This document shows, piece after piece, positions 53,216 to 63,172 of a stretch of DNA of 64,000 bases. The DNA is from Salisapilia sapeloensis (Eukaryota; Oomycota; Peronosporomycetes; Peronosporales; Salisapiliaceae), in contig JAADVB010000008.1 in NCBI GenBank assembly GCA_023334545.1, positions 1 through 64,000 on the forward strand, given 5' to 3'. A program made the translations under genes and the position numbers. Within the stretch, counting starts at the first letter, position 1, and each line of letters begins with the position of its first letter. The notes beneath the pieces are model-generated. The model had not been told where the DNA came from. It saw only the letters and a list, made by a program, of their open reading frames with translations, and made no database searches.

Positions 53216-53920
53216 TTACGGTTTAAAGTGTTTTGCGACGAGGAAGAGCTCGGAGGATTCCGGACGTGATGATGAAGGCTTGATACCTTTGACGCTTTCG
53301 AAGTGTTCCTTGAGATGAGATCGGAACGACTCGGAGTCTTCGCCTTTGAGGATCTTGGTGGCAAAGTGTCCGCCTGGAGCTAGGAAGAGGTGAGCCATCT
53401 GAAGCGCGTTGTGGCATAGTCGGAGCTGAGCTTGACTGTCTCGGAAAGTATTGCCGGAAAAGGATGGAGCCATGTCGCTTAAGAGGACATTTACCTTCCG
53501 GTGACCTAGTAGTCTATCGATCTCGTCGCGGATGGCGCGCTGACGGAAGTCTCCTACGACGACGCCAGCTCCTTCGATGCTTTCCATGTGGAGTAAGTCG
53601 ACGGCGACGACTTTGACGCCGTCTTTGGTGTCGTTATACTTTTTGCCTGTCGAACTCTCGACTGCTATCTGTGTCCAGCCGCCAGGAGCAGCACCTAGAT
53701 CGAGTACAAGGTCATTCTTCTTGATGATCTGATGCTTTTGGTTCAGTTCTCGCAGCTTGAGCGCCGCACGAGACCGTAGACCTTCGCGTTTGGCCTGTTT
53801 GACAGCCGGATCACGCCATTGACGACGTACCCATCGAGCACTGTTGCTCGACTTGCCTTTGAGACTCCGCTTTTCGCGTAGAATTCCAGTGGTTTGGATC
53901 ACGCACTGCCGAAATGACAT
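53216..53920 (-). CDS. MRM2: FtsJ/RrmJ-type 2'-O-ribose rRNA methyltransferase (MRM2-like)
   Basis: A single exon encodes 234 aa. Substrate-side motif SRAALKLRELNQKHQII, SAM-binding LVLDLGAAPGGWTQIA, NVLLSDMAPSFSGN, GGHFATKILKGED and SSELFLVAKHFKP supply the K-D-K-E tetrad. It should methylate a 2'-hydroxyl in the peptidyl-transferase A-loop of the large rRNA. The N-terminus (MSFRQCVIQTTGILREKR) is basic and could be a mitochondrial presequence, and the block RDPAVKQAKREG is like mitochondrial MRM2. The frame stays open upstream to 54214, but that part is antisense to the transporter gene. Confidence 0.9.
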   Translation of the reverse strand: MSFRQCVIQTTGILREKRSLKGKSSNSARWVRRQWRDPAVKQAKREGLRSRAALKLRELNQKHQIIKKNDLVLDLGAAPGGWTQIAVESSTGKKYNDTKDGVKVVAVDLLHMESIEGAGVVVGDFRQRAIRDEIDRLLGHRKVNVLLSDMAPSFSGNTFRDSQAQLRLCHNALQMAHLFLAPGGHFATKILKGEDSESFRSHLKEHFESVKGIKPSSSRPESSELFLVAKHFKP

Positions 53921-54017
53921 GATGTTTCGTTGTATCGTTTGGTGTCCAATTGATCTCGTAGAGTTTTGCCCCGATAGCAGATGGAAATTCGTATCGACGC
54001 ACAAGATAGAAGACGGT

Positions 54018-55091
54018 ATGCAGCTCTCACCGTATCTGAAGATGGCATTTATGCTTGGTGTGGGATTACTGGTGTGTCCTAGCAACTTGCTTATTGCTGC
54101 ATCGAAAGAAAATAGGAAGTCTGTGCCGTACTCGAGCGCAACGGTAATCTTGCTCACGGAGGTGACCAAGCTGACGATAGCATTGGGTTGCGTCATCGCC
54201 ACAGCGACGTCCATACCTACGAAGATTGCATTTAAAGACCTCGTTGCATTTGCATTGCCTGCGTCTCTTTATGCGGTGGATAACAATCTTACGTTCACGG
54301 TGCTCCGGTATCTCGATCCGGCTAGTGTTGCTGTGCTGTGGAATCTTCGCATCGTCGCCACCGCAATTCTCTTTCGTCTCGTTTTCCATGCGCAGCCTTC
54401 CTCGATACAGAACGCAGCTATACTGTTACTAGTCCTCGGGGCTTTTATCACACAATCGGATCATGCGACTCAAAAGGATGATGCGTCCGAGGCAGTAGAA
54501 GGTGAATGGACGACGGGTATCCTACTCTTATTGACTGGTATCATGGTGTCGTCCTTCGCGAGCGTATATGCGGAATGGACATTGAAAACGCGCACGGAAA
54601 TACCGTTCGTGTGGCAAAACGTTATACTCTACACCTTCGGCGTACTGTTTAACAGTGTTGGTGTCTTTACCAACTACCAAGATGTAGCAGAAGACGGCTT
54701 CTTCCATGACTACAACTATTATGCGATAGCAATTATTCTAGTAGACAGTCTTGTTGGGATCGCCATGGCCGCGTTGCTCAAGTACATGGACAACATTGCA
54801 TGTATCTACTCTCACGCTCTCGCCATGATCTTCACAGCCCTCTTCTCCATCGTATTTTTCTCCTTTTCGCTATCACTCGACTTTGTCTGTGGTCTCGGCG
54901 TCATCCTCACGTCTCTCTATCTGTACCATGCAGAAGGTTTTTCAGATGAGAACAGCACCTCGAGTTCTTCAAAGACGACAGAGACGGAGAATGAATTGGA
55001 CGTCGAGGTACAGGAGAAAGGCGAGAGAAACAAGTATTTGCAAGTAGCGGATCAAACACCAGAAGTCAAGCAAGTGGTAGTGGACGAATAG
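54018..55091 (+). CDS. Nucleotide-sugar transporter (SLC35A-type)
   Basis: A single exon encodes 357 aa with about ten hydrophobic segments. Family features: YSSATVILLTEVTKLTIALG, FALPASLYAVDNNLTFTVLR, YLDPASVAVLWNLRIVATAI, ASVYAEWTLKTRTEIPFVWQ, and YMDNIACIYSHALAMIFTAL near the end. These are diagnostic of the UDP-galactose/CMP-sialic acid/UDP-GlcNAc transporter family in Golgi or ER membranes, which exchanges a nucleotide sugar for the nucleoside monophosphate. Substrate cannot be read from sequence. The C-terminal tail is hydrophilic and acidic. An in-frame ATG at 53922 would add 32 residues; 54018 was chosen because it begins just before the first membrane segment and matches family starts. 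Confidence 0.88.
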   Translation: MQLSPYLKMAFMLGVGLLVCPSNLLIAASKENRKSVPYSSATVILLTEVTKLTIALGCVIATATSIPTKIAFKDLVAFALPASLYAVDNNLTFTVLRYLDPASVAVLWNLRIVATAILFRLVFHAQPSSIQNAAILLLVLGAFITQSDHATQKDDASEAVEGEWTTGILLLLTGIMVSSFASVYAEWTLKTRTEIPFVWQNVILYTFGVLFNSVGVFTNYQDVAEDGFFHDYNYYAIAIILVDSLVGIAMAALLKYMDNIACIYSHALAMIFTALFSIVFFSFSLSLDFVCGLGVILTSLYLYHAEGFSDENSTSSSSKTTETENELDVEVQEKGERNKYLQVADQTPEVKQVVVDE

Positions 55092-55115
55092 AGCATGAAA
55101 AAATAAAGATTCACA

Positions 55116-56183
55116 TTACGAGGTGTTACGTGCGTGCGTCCAGTGTATGAGTTTAAGCATGTTTACAGGACATGCTCGCGTGGACTCAAGTATTCCCTGT
55201 CGCAAGTCATAAGACATGTCCATCTGTGTATTGTGCATTTTCACGAAAAGAAATCGACGGAGTACAATAGCTTCTCGTCCGTCCGGAAGGGTATGTTTGC
55301 TAACCAAGCTCGCTGCAGAAATGTCTCGACGGATATAGTGGGACGGATAGTACGGATACAGCTCGTCTTCGTTGACAAAGTCCGTGCAGATCAATGCATA
55401 GTCCTGCTTTTCGTTCACTTCAGCACACATAACCGTGGATGTTTCCTGTTGGATGCCACCGTCCTGCAAATGGATGAGTCGAGAGTTGTAGTACTGTTCA
55501 TGGACACTTTCGTACTGCTCTCGAATCCCTTCTTGCAATACCTTTTGGCGCTTCCTATCGTTCGTCGTAAAGAACGAGAGGATCGTTTGGAAGACAGAGT
55601 ATACTGTAAATTGGTGCTTGTCATCACGGATAAATTGGACGAGATCGCTATAATGGTAAGCGATTTTGCCATCGGCATTGGTAAACTCTTGCTCCGTCTT
55701 GTACGGTTTCGTCAAGTCGTGTACGGCAGTCTTGGAGAGAATATAGTCGTAGGCACGTCGTAGCTGCCTGCTTCGAAGAGCTGTGAGAGTTTCAATACGA
55801 TCGGCATGGTCTGTCGAGAGGTAGATGTACGACTCGAGTGGATTTACGGGATACGATGTCTGTTATCAGGAATGTTAAGTTGGTCGAGAACAAGTGGAAA
55901 TTGGATTGGACCATGGCATCGGAGAGTAAGGAGCGACCGGCGTGTAGTGTGGTGTTGATTTCCCGCGTGATGTTTCGCAAGATGTCGTTGTAGATCTTCA
56001 ATTCACTTGGGTTGGAAGTATGGATGTTGTATTTCGTCGCGACAGACTGGAGATGATGGAGCTCTTTCTCTAGCTCCTCTTTCTCCCGCTACATACGACA
56101 AGAATGATAAGATTAAGGATTGCAAGGAAGATGAAGATGCGTACACGTCGTCGGTCATACGTTCGCACTCGAGAAGACGTCAT
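55116..56183 (-). CDS. Unidentified protein with basic coiled-coil N-terminus, three exons
   Basis: The start at 56183 (MTSSRVRTYDRRR) joins across a 56-nt intron (GTACGC..ATGTAG) to REKEELEKELHHLQSVATKY, in phase. A second intron of 52 nt (GTCCAA..AACAG) joins LLSDAM to TSYPVNPLESYIY. The last exon runs to 55116. The protein is about 320 aa: a short basic leucine-zipper-like helix, then a mixed alpha/beta region. The layout (RRRE-K-x-E-L-E coiled coil followed by a globular domain) recalls a large oomycete family of zipper plus START-like proteins, but I cannot show the START fold by eye. No enzyme motif is visible. The gene is convergent with the transporter (24 bp). Confidence 0.6.
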
Positions 56184-57029
56184 TTCGACTTTATTCTCAG
56201 TCGCGTAAAGCAGAATAATGTCCAGTGAGTGTGGCTACATGAATTAACATTTGATATATTTTCGATATATTCACTTGTGGTCGAAGTACGCTACACCAAT
56301 ACTGAGGTCACATTGGTTTAAATGTAGCTTTAAGCAACGTGATTAGCGGTCGAATTAACTGACTTCGCACGTTCCTTGCATAGTTCGTGTCGTATGAAGC
56401 AACTTCAACATGAATGCTTAGGAAATTGGCATGGTATATGCAAATCACAACTGTTGTTGTCTCTTCAAGTCCCGATCCTTTGGTTCGCTTGCTCATGCTT
56501 GAAGACACCCATGTAGAACTTTGGTGTAAACGACAGTGTCCGCCCATTCCTCGGCATACTTCCGTTCATGCGGTACATGCTCGGCACCACATATGGAAGT
56601 GTCTTTTGGTATGATTGATCTTCCCACCTAGCCGACTATATGTCCAGCTTCTTCATGACCGTTAAATTCCTGGTGCGCGATGCAAAGTTAAAGATAGCGG
56701 TGCTGAAAAGCTTATAATCAACTTTCGACCGACCAAAATCCCATAGCTGTAGTACTTTGACCTGTCGTTTCAAACAAATACAGCGAGACTCGTCCATCCT
56801 ACTTCTTCATCCCATCAATCAATACGTAGGACACACACCGCCATCTCAACACGTACCACAACTACCAAATATAGGTCCTTATCTAAATCCTTGTCGAAGT
56901 ATCCAATTTTCCGCCCAGATCCTATAAAGCAAAAGTCTCGCACTCGAGTCCGTTGGGTGGCATTTTATGTTAACAAGACTCACGTGTCGGACGTACTACA
57001 AAGCACATACACTATCGTTATTAACGAGT
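56184..57029. other. Divergent spacer, 0.85 kb
   Basis: No gene is supported. Short frames on both strands have no recognisable content. The right end probably contains the promoter and 5' UTR of UNC50. Confidence 0.45.
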
Positions 57030-58132
57030 ATGCTTCTTCCGCGCTCTCAGGAAGAGGCGATGCTGGCCGATAGTAGCTCTCCATCGTCCAATGCTAGCAC
57101 ACCATCTAGCTCTCGCTCGTCCCTGCCGTCTTCGCGCCGATCCTACGACAACAATGGCAAATACCGACGCAGCTCCATCGTCTTCCGATCCTGCTCTGCT
57201 GTGCCCGAGTACCTCGCGCGTGTGATTGACTATCGGCAAATGGACTTGGAAGCCACCTTCTACCAAATGGTTGCACTCTTGACTTCTCCATCCAAGGTCT
57301 ATAAGAGTGCGTACTATCGGAAGCAGACGAAGAACCGATGGGCTCGAGATGATCCTGCTTTTAGTGTCATCCAAGTCGTGTTCCTATTGATGGCCACTGT
57401 GTCCTGGGCTGTCACCTTCAAAGTGAACTCGTTCGTGACTTATACGTCGCTCTTATTCCATGCCATTGTAGTTGAGTGGCTTGGAGCTGGGTTGCTCATT
57501 TCGACCTTTTGCTGGTACATTTCCATTTATTGGTCCTATAGACTACTCGTACTTATCATTTGCTCAGGTGGTTTGCAAACACGCATCTGAGGAAGCGAGC
57601 GAGGTAAGCTAGCATTAGTAGTTTGCATATTTCAATCGAAGTAATCACATCAGTAGTCAAGAGCGAGGCGACACATTCTTCGTAGAGCAACGCGTGGAGT
57701 GGCAGTTTGCATTCGATATCCATTGCAACGCATTCTTTGTCCTATTCCTCATCCTCTACGTACTCCAGGTACACCTTGTACCCATTATATTCCTAGGTTA
57801 CTATTGACATGCGATAATAGTTTCTACTGGCTCCAGTGGCGTCCAATAGCTCTTTCCTGTCTCTAGTCCTGTCCAATTTACTCTATTCCTTCGCATGGGG
57901 TATCTACACGTACATCACGTTCCTCGGCTACGTTGGTACGCGCTGATACTCCTATACTTTTGATATACGCTAATGACACGTGGTAGCATTACCTTTTCTA
58001 CAAAAGGCGGAACGGTTTTTACTACCCATGATGGCGATTGCAATATTCTTCGTGTCTACATTGCTTGTACATGCCGTCTCCAGTTGGGATGCCAACCTCA
58101 GTCGAATGTCCATTCGATACTACTACCCATAG
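57030..58132 (+). CDS. UNC50: UNC-50 family Golgi membrane protein, five exons
   Basis: Exons join in phase across introns beginning at about 57513 (GTACATTTCC), 57604 (GTAAGC), 57769 (GTACAC) and 57935 (GTACGC). The protein is about 300 aa. Its hydrophilic Ser-rich N-terminus is followed by the family core: VIDYRQMDLEATFYQMVALL, TSPSKVYKSAYYRKQTKNRW, ARDDPAF, EWQFAFDIHCNAFFVLFLIL, YITFLGYVALPFLQKAERFL, and a short tail ending RYYYP. Four or five membrane segments are evident. UNC-50/GMH1 is a Golgi protein linked to Arf-GEF recruitment and to nicotinic receptor trafficking in animals. In-frame ATGs at 56967 and 57060 are alternatives to the start chosen. Confidence 0.88.
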
Positions 58133-58505
58133 TCCGACCAAGTCTTTTTCAGTCACCTCACGTTCTATCAAAGAATAAAAGACACACTTTACTGAATGAA
58201 CAAGAGCGTTTGTCTATTTAAAGTGGGATGTTATCATGTCATAATGCAGCGTTGTGGTGATGGTAAAGTAGTATGACTGTCTGTTGCTATCTTCGGATGT
58301 TTTTATTCTTACAAATTACCTCGCAATCTTTACAGTATAATATTCATCTCCACATCTACTTGGAATACTCGAGATGATTAGGATAGTACAGCTACATCCG
58401 AATCATCGTACTCGATGGAGCTTTAATGAAAAATACTGCTTTTATTAATTATTACTACTTCATGGAATTATTACCACTTCATATGACAAAACAGAGACAC
58501 ACAAG
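58133..58505. other. Spacer between UNC50 and the RWDD3-tail-like gene
   Basis: Nothing is recognised. The stretch is AT-rich, notably TTTATTAATTATTACTACTT near 58440, just before the next gene. Confidence 0.4.
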
Positions 58506-59465
58506 ATGAGCGCCAATGGCGGCAGTGAAGAGGAAGCGCTTTTGATCCGAATTGATGCATTCCGTGACAAAGAGACATACATGTCTATTCTAAAATCATG
58601 GTTGCAGAAGACTGGCATTTCAAAAGGTCGACTGGTATCTATGGGTGACCTCCATTTGCTCTTTATCCTTGGGTCTCCAGCGCAAAACGATCAATTGCTC
58701 CAGCTTTATCGCTCAGAGCCCATTGACACAAATCGCAATAAAGAGGTGGGTATTTTGTGTTGGCACTTATTGTCTGGGGCTTATATGAACTCACGTTTTT
58801 GCTGCAATAGCTTTCGACAGATAAATTTATCGATGTTCTTGGCAGGAAATCAGTTTCTGGTGTAGATGTCAAAGGTTTTTTGGAAATGACGATCCTTGTA
58901 TGTACCTCTAGCCTACATTAATTACATGAACATGCGAATCAATGACTAATACTCCTTTCGCAATGTACAGAACGCGTCTTTACTAGACAGACTTCTTGTC
59001 GGCGAATGGAAATTAGACGCTGCTTGGCTAAAGCAAGCTCAGGAAACATCTCGGACAAAGGCTTTTTTAAAGTACAGAGAAGAGATGAAAGCGAAACGAA
59101 AGGAACAACGTCAGAAAGCAGCGCAAGAGCGCGATCGGAAGAAGAAAGAGGCTCGGGAACAGAAAGAAGCGTCGGAACAAAAAGAAGCTTTAGAAGAGCA
59201 AGATGCTACAGGTCAGACTGAAGAAGATGAGAAACCCACCACGAAGTCAGAAGCTGAAGTAGCTGCAGAGTCAGATGTGCCGTTGCAATCGACGCAAGCA
59301 GCCGTTTCGGACCAGAAAGCAGTACAAGTGGATAAATCCACACCGGCAGATATAGAAAAGAAGAGAAAGCCGAATAGTCAAGTTCCAAGTAATAGTGGGA
59401 ACTCTGGAAAGCAGAAGAAGAGGCGTCGGAAGCAACGAAAGCCGCAGTCCTCGAGCAAAACATGA
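58506..59465 (+). CDS. RWDD3-C-terminal-like domain protein with Lys/Gln-rich tail
   Basis: Three exons: exon 1 ends at TNRNKE, a 66-nt intron (GTGGGT..AATAG) joins to LSTDKFIDVLGRKSVSGVDV, and a 73-nt intron (GTATGT..TACAG) joins EMTIL to NASLLDRLL. The protein is about 270 aa. The first 130 residues (MSILKSWLQKTGISKGRLVS, then MGDLHLLFILGSPAQNDQL) resemble the domain that follows RWD in RWDD3-type proteins (YVKIVEKWADDLRLTGRLMF in the human protein). The N-terminal RWD domain itself is missing. The remainder is a highly charged helix and a basic tail (KKRRRKQRKP), probably nuclear or RNA-binding. Assignment is tentative. Confidence 0.62.
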
Positions 59466-59685
59466 TAATTTCTATAGACCGAGCAGCGATTGGATAGCAT
59501 ACAGAAAGGTTTCAATTCATACTCAATAGACGCTCGATCTAGATTTGTATCATATATGCACCAGTCAAAGCTCTCTAATAATTGATACTTTGGATACAAA
59601 TTAGCAACTTATTCAACATCCAATTGTGATTTTCTACTTCTGAGCTAGTGACACGCTACACATACCTTTTACCTTGTCATCTAGC

Positions 59686-61157
59686 ATGAATCGAGGATAC
59701 AATGTCACCGGAAGTGGCCGCCGAAAGGTTGGTTTGCAACCAGGCTTTAGTCAAATGGTAAAAATAGCTTTTCATCCTTCAAATTGGTATTTCAATGCGT
59801 TCTGACAATGGGCGCTGTCGTCTCTCAGCACTGGATGCGGCTATCGCAGTCTGGAAAGGATTTGTCTGGACTCCGAGGAAAGCCGCCTCGACGGGATATT
59901 ACGATGGATGAAGTGAGACAGCACAACTCGGAAGAAGACTGCTGGAGTGTCTTTGAGGGAAAAGTAATGATTACTTGACTCCGTCCCATTCTCATCTAAC
60001 GATTTTGGTAGGTGTACAACATCACACCATACTTGCATTTCCATCCCGGTGGTGCCTCTGAGCTCATGCGAGGTGCTGGTGGAGACATGACAAACCTCTT
60101 TAATGAGAAGCATCCGTGGGTGAATGGTCACAGCATGCTTGAGGTACATTTATCCAACTCGTAAGAATGCATCACGTCGTACTGAATCATTATAGAAATG
60201 CTATATTGGAAAACTGGATCCTACTTCATTGGAAACGATCGAAGCTTCCGGCAAGGCTCGAGAAGGTCCTACAGTCGCCCTTGATAAGTCGGAATGGCGG
60301 CCGTTCAAACTCACCTCAAAGGAGAACATTACACCTTCCACCATCAAGTTCACTTTTGAGCTACCAAAGTCATGCACACTTGTATGCACAGCCTTTACAA
60401 TTAAGACATTCGTATACTTATATTCGATGTAGGGACTGGAAATGGCTGGCCAACACCTAGACATTCGAGCCAATATGGACGGCGCAATCATCGAACGTCC
60501 TTATACTCCTACCTCGAAACTTAATCAGGTATATGCTATCTATATATGTATCGTTATGACGACTAACCTTGTGGATAGCTCAACTTCTTTACGTTGCTGG
60601 TTAAAGTCTACCCCGATGGCAAACTCACGCCATATCTGGCTTCTCTTGAACCAGGGGCCATGGTCGAAATGCGAGGTCCGAAAGGGTCGCTCGGCTACCC
60701 CTCTACTGGCATTTTGTCTTCCAAACCAAGCGCCAAAACCACAGTGCAAGACCCAGTGAAGCACTTGGTCATGATCGCAGCTGGCTCTGGCATCACCCCG
60801 ATGCTGCAGCTCATTCGACACATTTGTGAAAATCATCCGAAAGACCCAACGAAGATCACGTTGCTCGATTGCAACCATGACGAGTCGGAAGTCATGGCAA
60901 AAGATATGCTCGAGCCTCTTCCAAACTTTTATCCGAACCAAGTCCAAGTCCACCACATCTTGTCCGATTGTCCAGAAAGTACAGACTTGTCATCTGTCCA
61001 CCAAGGACGTTTAAGTGCATCTATCCTACAAGAGCTCCTACCGAAAGAAACTCGAGGTGTCGGCGTTCTCTACTGTGGTCCGGAGGATTTTGAACTTTTT
61101 GTCCGAGAAGCTTTGCTTTCGCTGGACTACAAATCCAAGCAACTTTACCATTTCTAA
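59686..61157 (+). CDS. CYB5R4: Cytochrome b5 / b5-reductase fusion (CYB5R4-like)
   Basis: About six exons with introns of roughly 50-70 nt, for example GFSQM joined to HWMRLSQSGKDLSGL, FEGK to VYNITPYLHFHPGG, and SMLE to KCYIGKLDP. The b5 domain has HPGG and the second haem His in EKHPWV, with the CYB5R4-specific lead-in SGKDLSGLRGKP. The reductase has the flavin motif RPYTPTS and NAD-side motifs GSGITPMLQL and YCGPEDFE. The enzyme should move electrons from NAD(P)H via FAD to its b5 haem and then to acceptors such as ferric or desaturase systems, at the ER or in the cytosol. Animal CYB5R4 has a CS domain between the two parts; here only about 45 linker residues are present. Confidence 0.85.
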
Positions 61158-61199
61158 TTAGAAATACAACGAGATAGAAAGTATGCAATTGTTTTTTAT

Positions 61200-62980
61200 T
61201 CACAACTCTTTCGCCAATTTATCTCGAAAGTGACGAAAGTGTGCTAATTCATTTGTCAAGTCATCCACGCGTCCACTTGATCGACTGTCCACATGAACTT
61301 GATGCAGTGTCTGTAAGAAGCTGCCGACGGACACAGTTTCCCACTCCTGCTTGCTCTCAGTGAGAGCAAATGGCAGCTCTTCTGCGTCCTCCGCATGAAC
61401 GTCGAATTGGTCGGAACTGTCTGGTGAGGACCCGACGCCCCACATCATCTTGTCGTCTTCTCTGGGGACGATCTGTCGATTCACCAGCTTTTCATGATGC
61501 ACATTCGTCGTCGCAAACGTTGGTGTGCGACGGATGGGCAACTGCTTGCTAAAGTTGTATCCAGGCGACGTCGACAAGAGTTCACACGGGTGGGGCTTGA
61601 ACGGTGGAGACGCTTCCAACGTCGGTGATCCACTCGTCTTTTCACGTTGCACTGGATTACTCATGCTAAAAGGAGGTGGCGTACCAAAGGAAGTTTCTAA
61701 CGTCGATGGTGCTGTCGATGGCGGATCATCTAATGAAAAGTTCTCCAAAGAAGCTTGGCTCGGCTGGTCTCGACTCTTCATCGTCTGTGGATGTCTGGGA
61801 GGAGTAGTCAACTTCTTCTCATTATTTAACGATGTGGAAAAGAGTTCTCGTTTACTCGTATGACTGTCTTTCGAGAAGCCGTAGGGAGCCATGATCGGAC
61901 TACTCGACTCGACATTATCTTCCAATGTCTTGCGATTGTTGAACGAATGCGCATGTGGATTTAAATCGTCCATGGCCATCTTTGGGCTGTGTAGCATCAA
62001 CCCTTCCTCCGGTCGGACAAACGACGTCAAGGGCTTTTTCGAGGGAATGTTCATCGGTTTCGAGACGGTGTATGGTTCCGGTGAGCCTTCTGTCATGGTC
62101 GGAGTTGACTGTCGTCGCACTGGACCTTCCGAGTGCTCTTCAGTCGTAGGTTCGAGCGGAGGAGAGGGAGGAATATAGTCCTGAATGATCTGATTCGCTG
62201 CCAAGACACCTTGAGATTGTTCAAAGAAAGCTTTTTGGCAGTTTTCCCTGTATAAAGCTGTGACGGTGAGGTATCCAAAGGGTGTGGCGATGGGTAGTAG
62301 CCTGTATTTGTTGATCTGAGCCTCCTGGTCGAAGCTTGAGTCGTCTGAGATCGAGTAAGCGAGTGTGTAGTTTTCTTTGTAAAGATGGTGAGCAGGCATT
62401 TGACGAAGGAAAGAATGAACGACTCGTAAGAGGACGCCGATACGTTTGCACACATCTTTTAGTTGAGAAATCACGTCTGTGGATGAATGAGTTGTCGGTG
62501 CGTCGGACGTGTAGTGCACTTGCCATTGTTCCAGCAGCATTGGTGGACTCGCCGTTGTTGAAATGGATACTGTCAGTGGCCGATGGACGTCATCTCGATA
62601 CGAAGATAGAATGTCTCGGACAGAAGTCAGCTCTTCAATGTCCAGACTGAACTATTTTCATACATCAGAACGTCAGTGGGATGCTAGTGACTATATATGT
62701 AAAGGAAGAGGTACCCTTGCTCGTCGATGGGACTTGCGTTGATTCTGATCGACAGAGGAAGGAACTCTGGATTGGACAATCAGCTCTGCTATTTTGTAGA
62801 GGAATTCAAGTACGACCTGCTCCGTCTTGACTCGACCGGCTACATGCAAGCAGCAGCAAAGACAAAGTCAGTAACAACGTGATGGGCACAGTGGATACAC
62901 TGGAGGTTATAGATACATTCATACTACATACCTGCAGAAGAAGTGGATCGAGGGACTCGTCGTGGCGTAGTGGATTCCAT
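61200..62980 (-). CDS. ATG13: Autophagy initiation protein ATG13, three exons
   Basis: Exon 1 starts at 62980 (MESTTPRRVPRSTSSA). A 92-nt intron joins to GRVKTEQVVLEFLYKIAELI, and a second (GTACCTC..AATAG) joins SHRRAR to FSLDIEELTSV. The protein is about 540 aa. The N-terminal half is the HORMA domain: LLEQWQVHYTSD, LKDVCKRIGVLLRVVHSFLR, QMPAHHLYKENYTLAYSI and ATPFGYLTVTALYRENCQ, in the order and spacing of ATG13. The C-terminal half is long, Ser/Pro-rich and disordered, as expected for the region that binds ATG1/ULK kinase and is phosphorylated by TOR. It should act in the ATG1 complex that starts autophagosome formation. The stop is 42 bp from the convergent CYB5R4-like gene. Confidence 0.85.
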
Positions 62981-63172
62981 CGATCTCGTACTCGTCTTCT
63001 TTCTGCTCTTTTTCCGCTTCGCATGCAAATCGGTGTCTTTACCATTCTCCGGCAGGATTGCACAAACAGCACATATTTAGACGGTATGTGACTAGAGGTA
63101 CCGAAGAATAAGATCTGAATGTATTTGATTGGATGAAATGAACACGAGCACGATAAACACAAAACGAGCAAA

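Noticed and set aside
53921-54214. N-terminal extension of the FtsJ methyltransferase
   Set aside because: The extension is antisense to the transporter coding region and the ATG at 53920 gives a normal-length family member.
56103-56183. Transmembrane start (VRIFIFLAILNLIILVV) for the unidentified gene at 55116-56183
   Set aside because: That frame ends in a stop within 45 codons; the hydrophobic stretch is the pyrimidine-rich intron, and splicing at the GTACGC donor restores the main frame.
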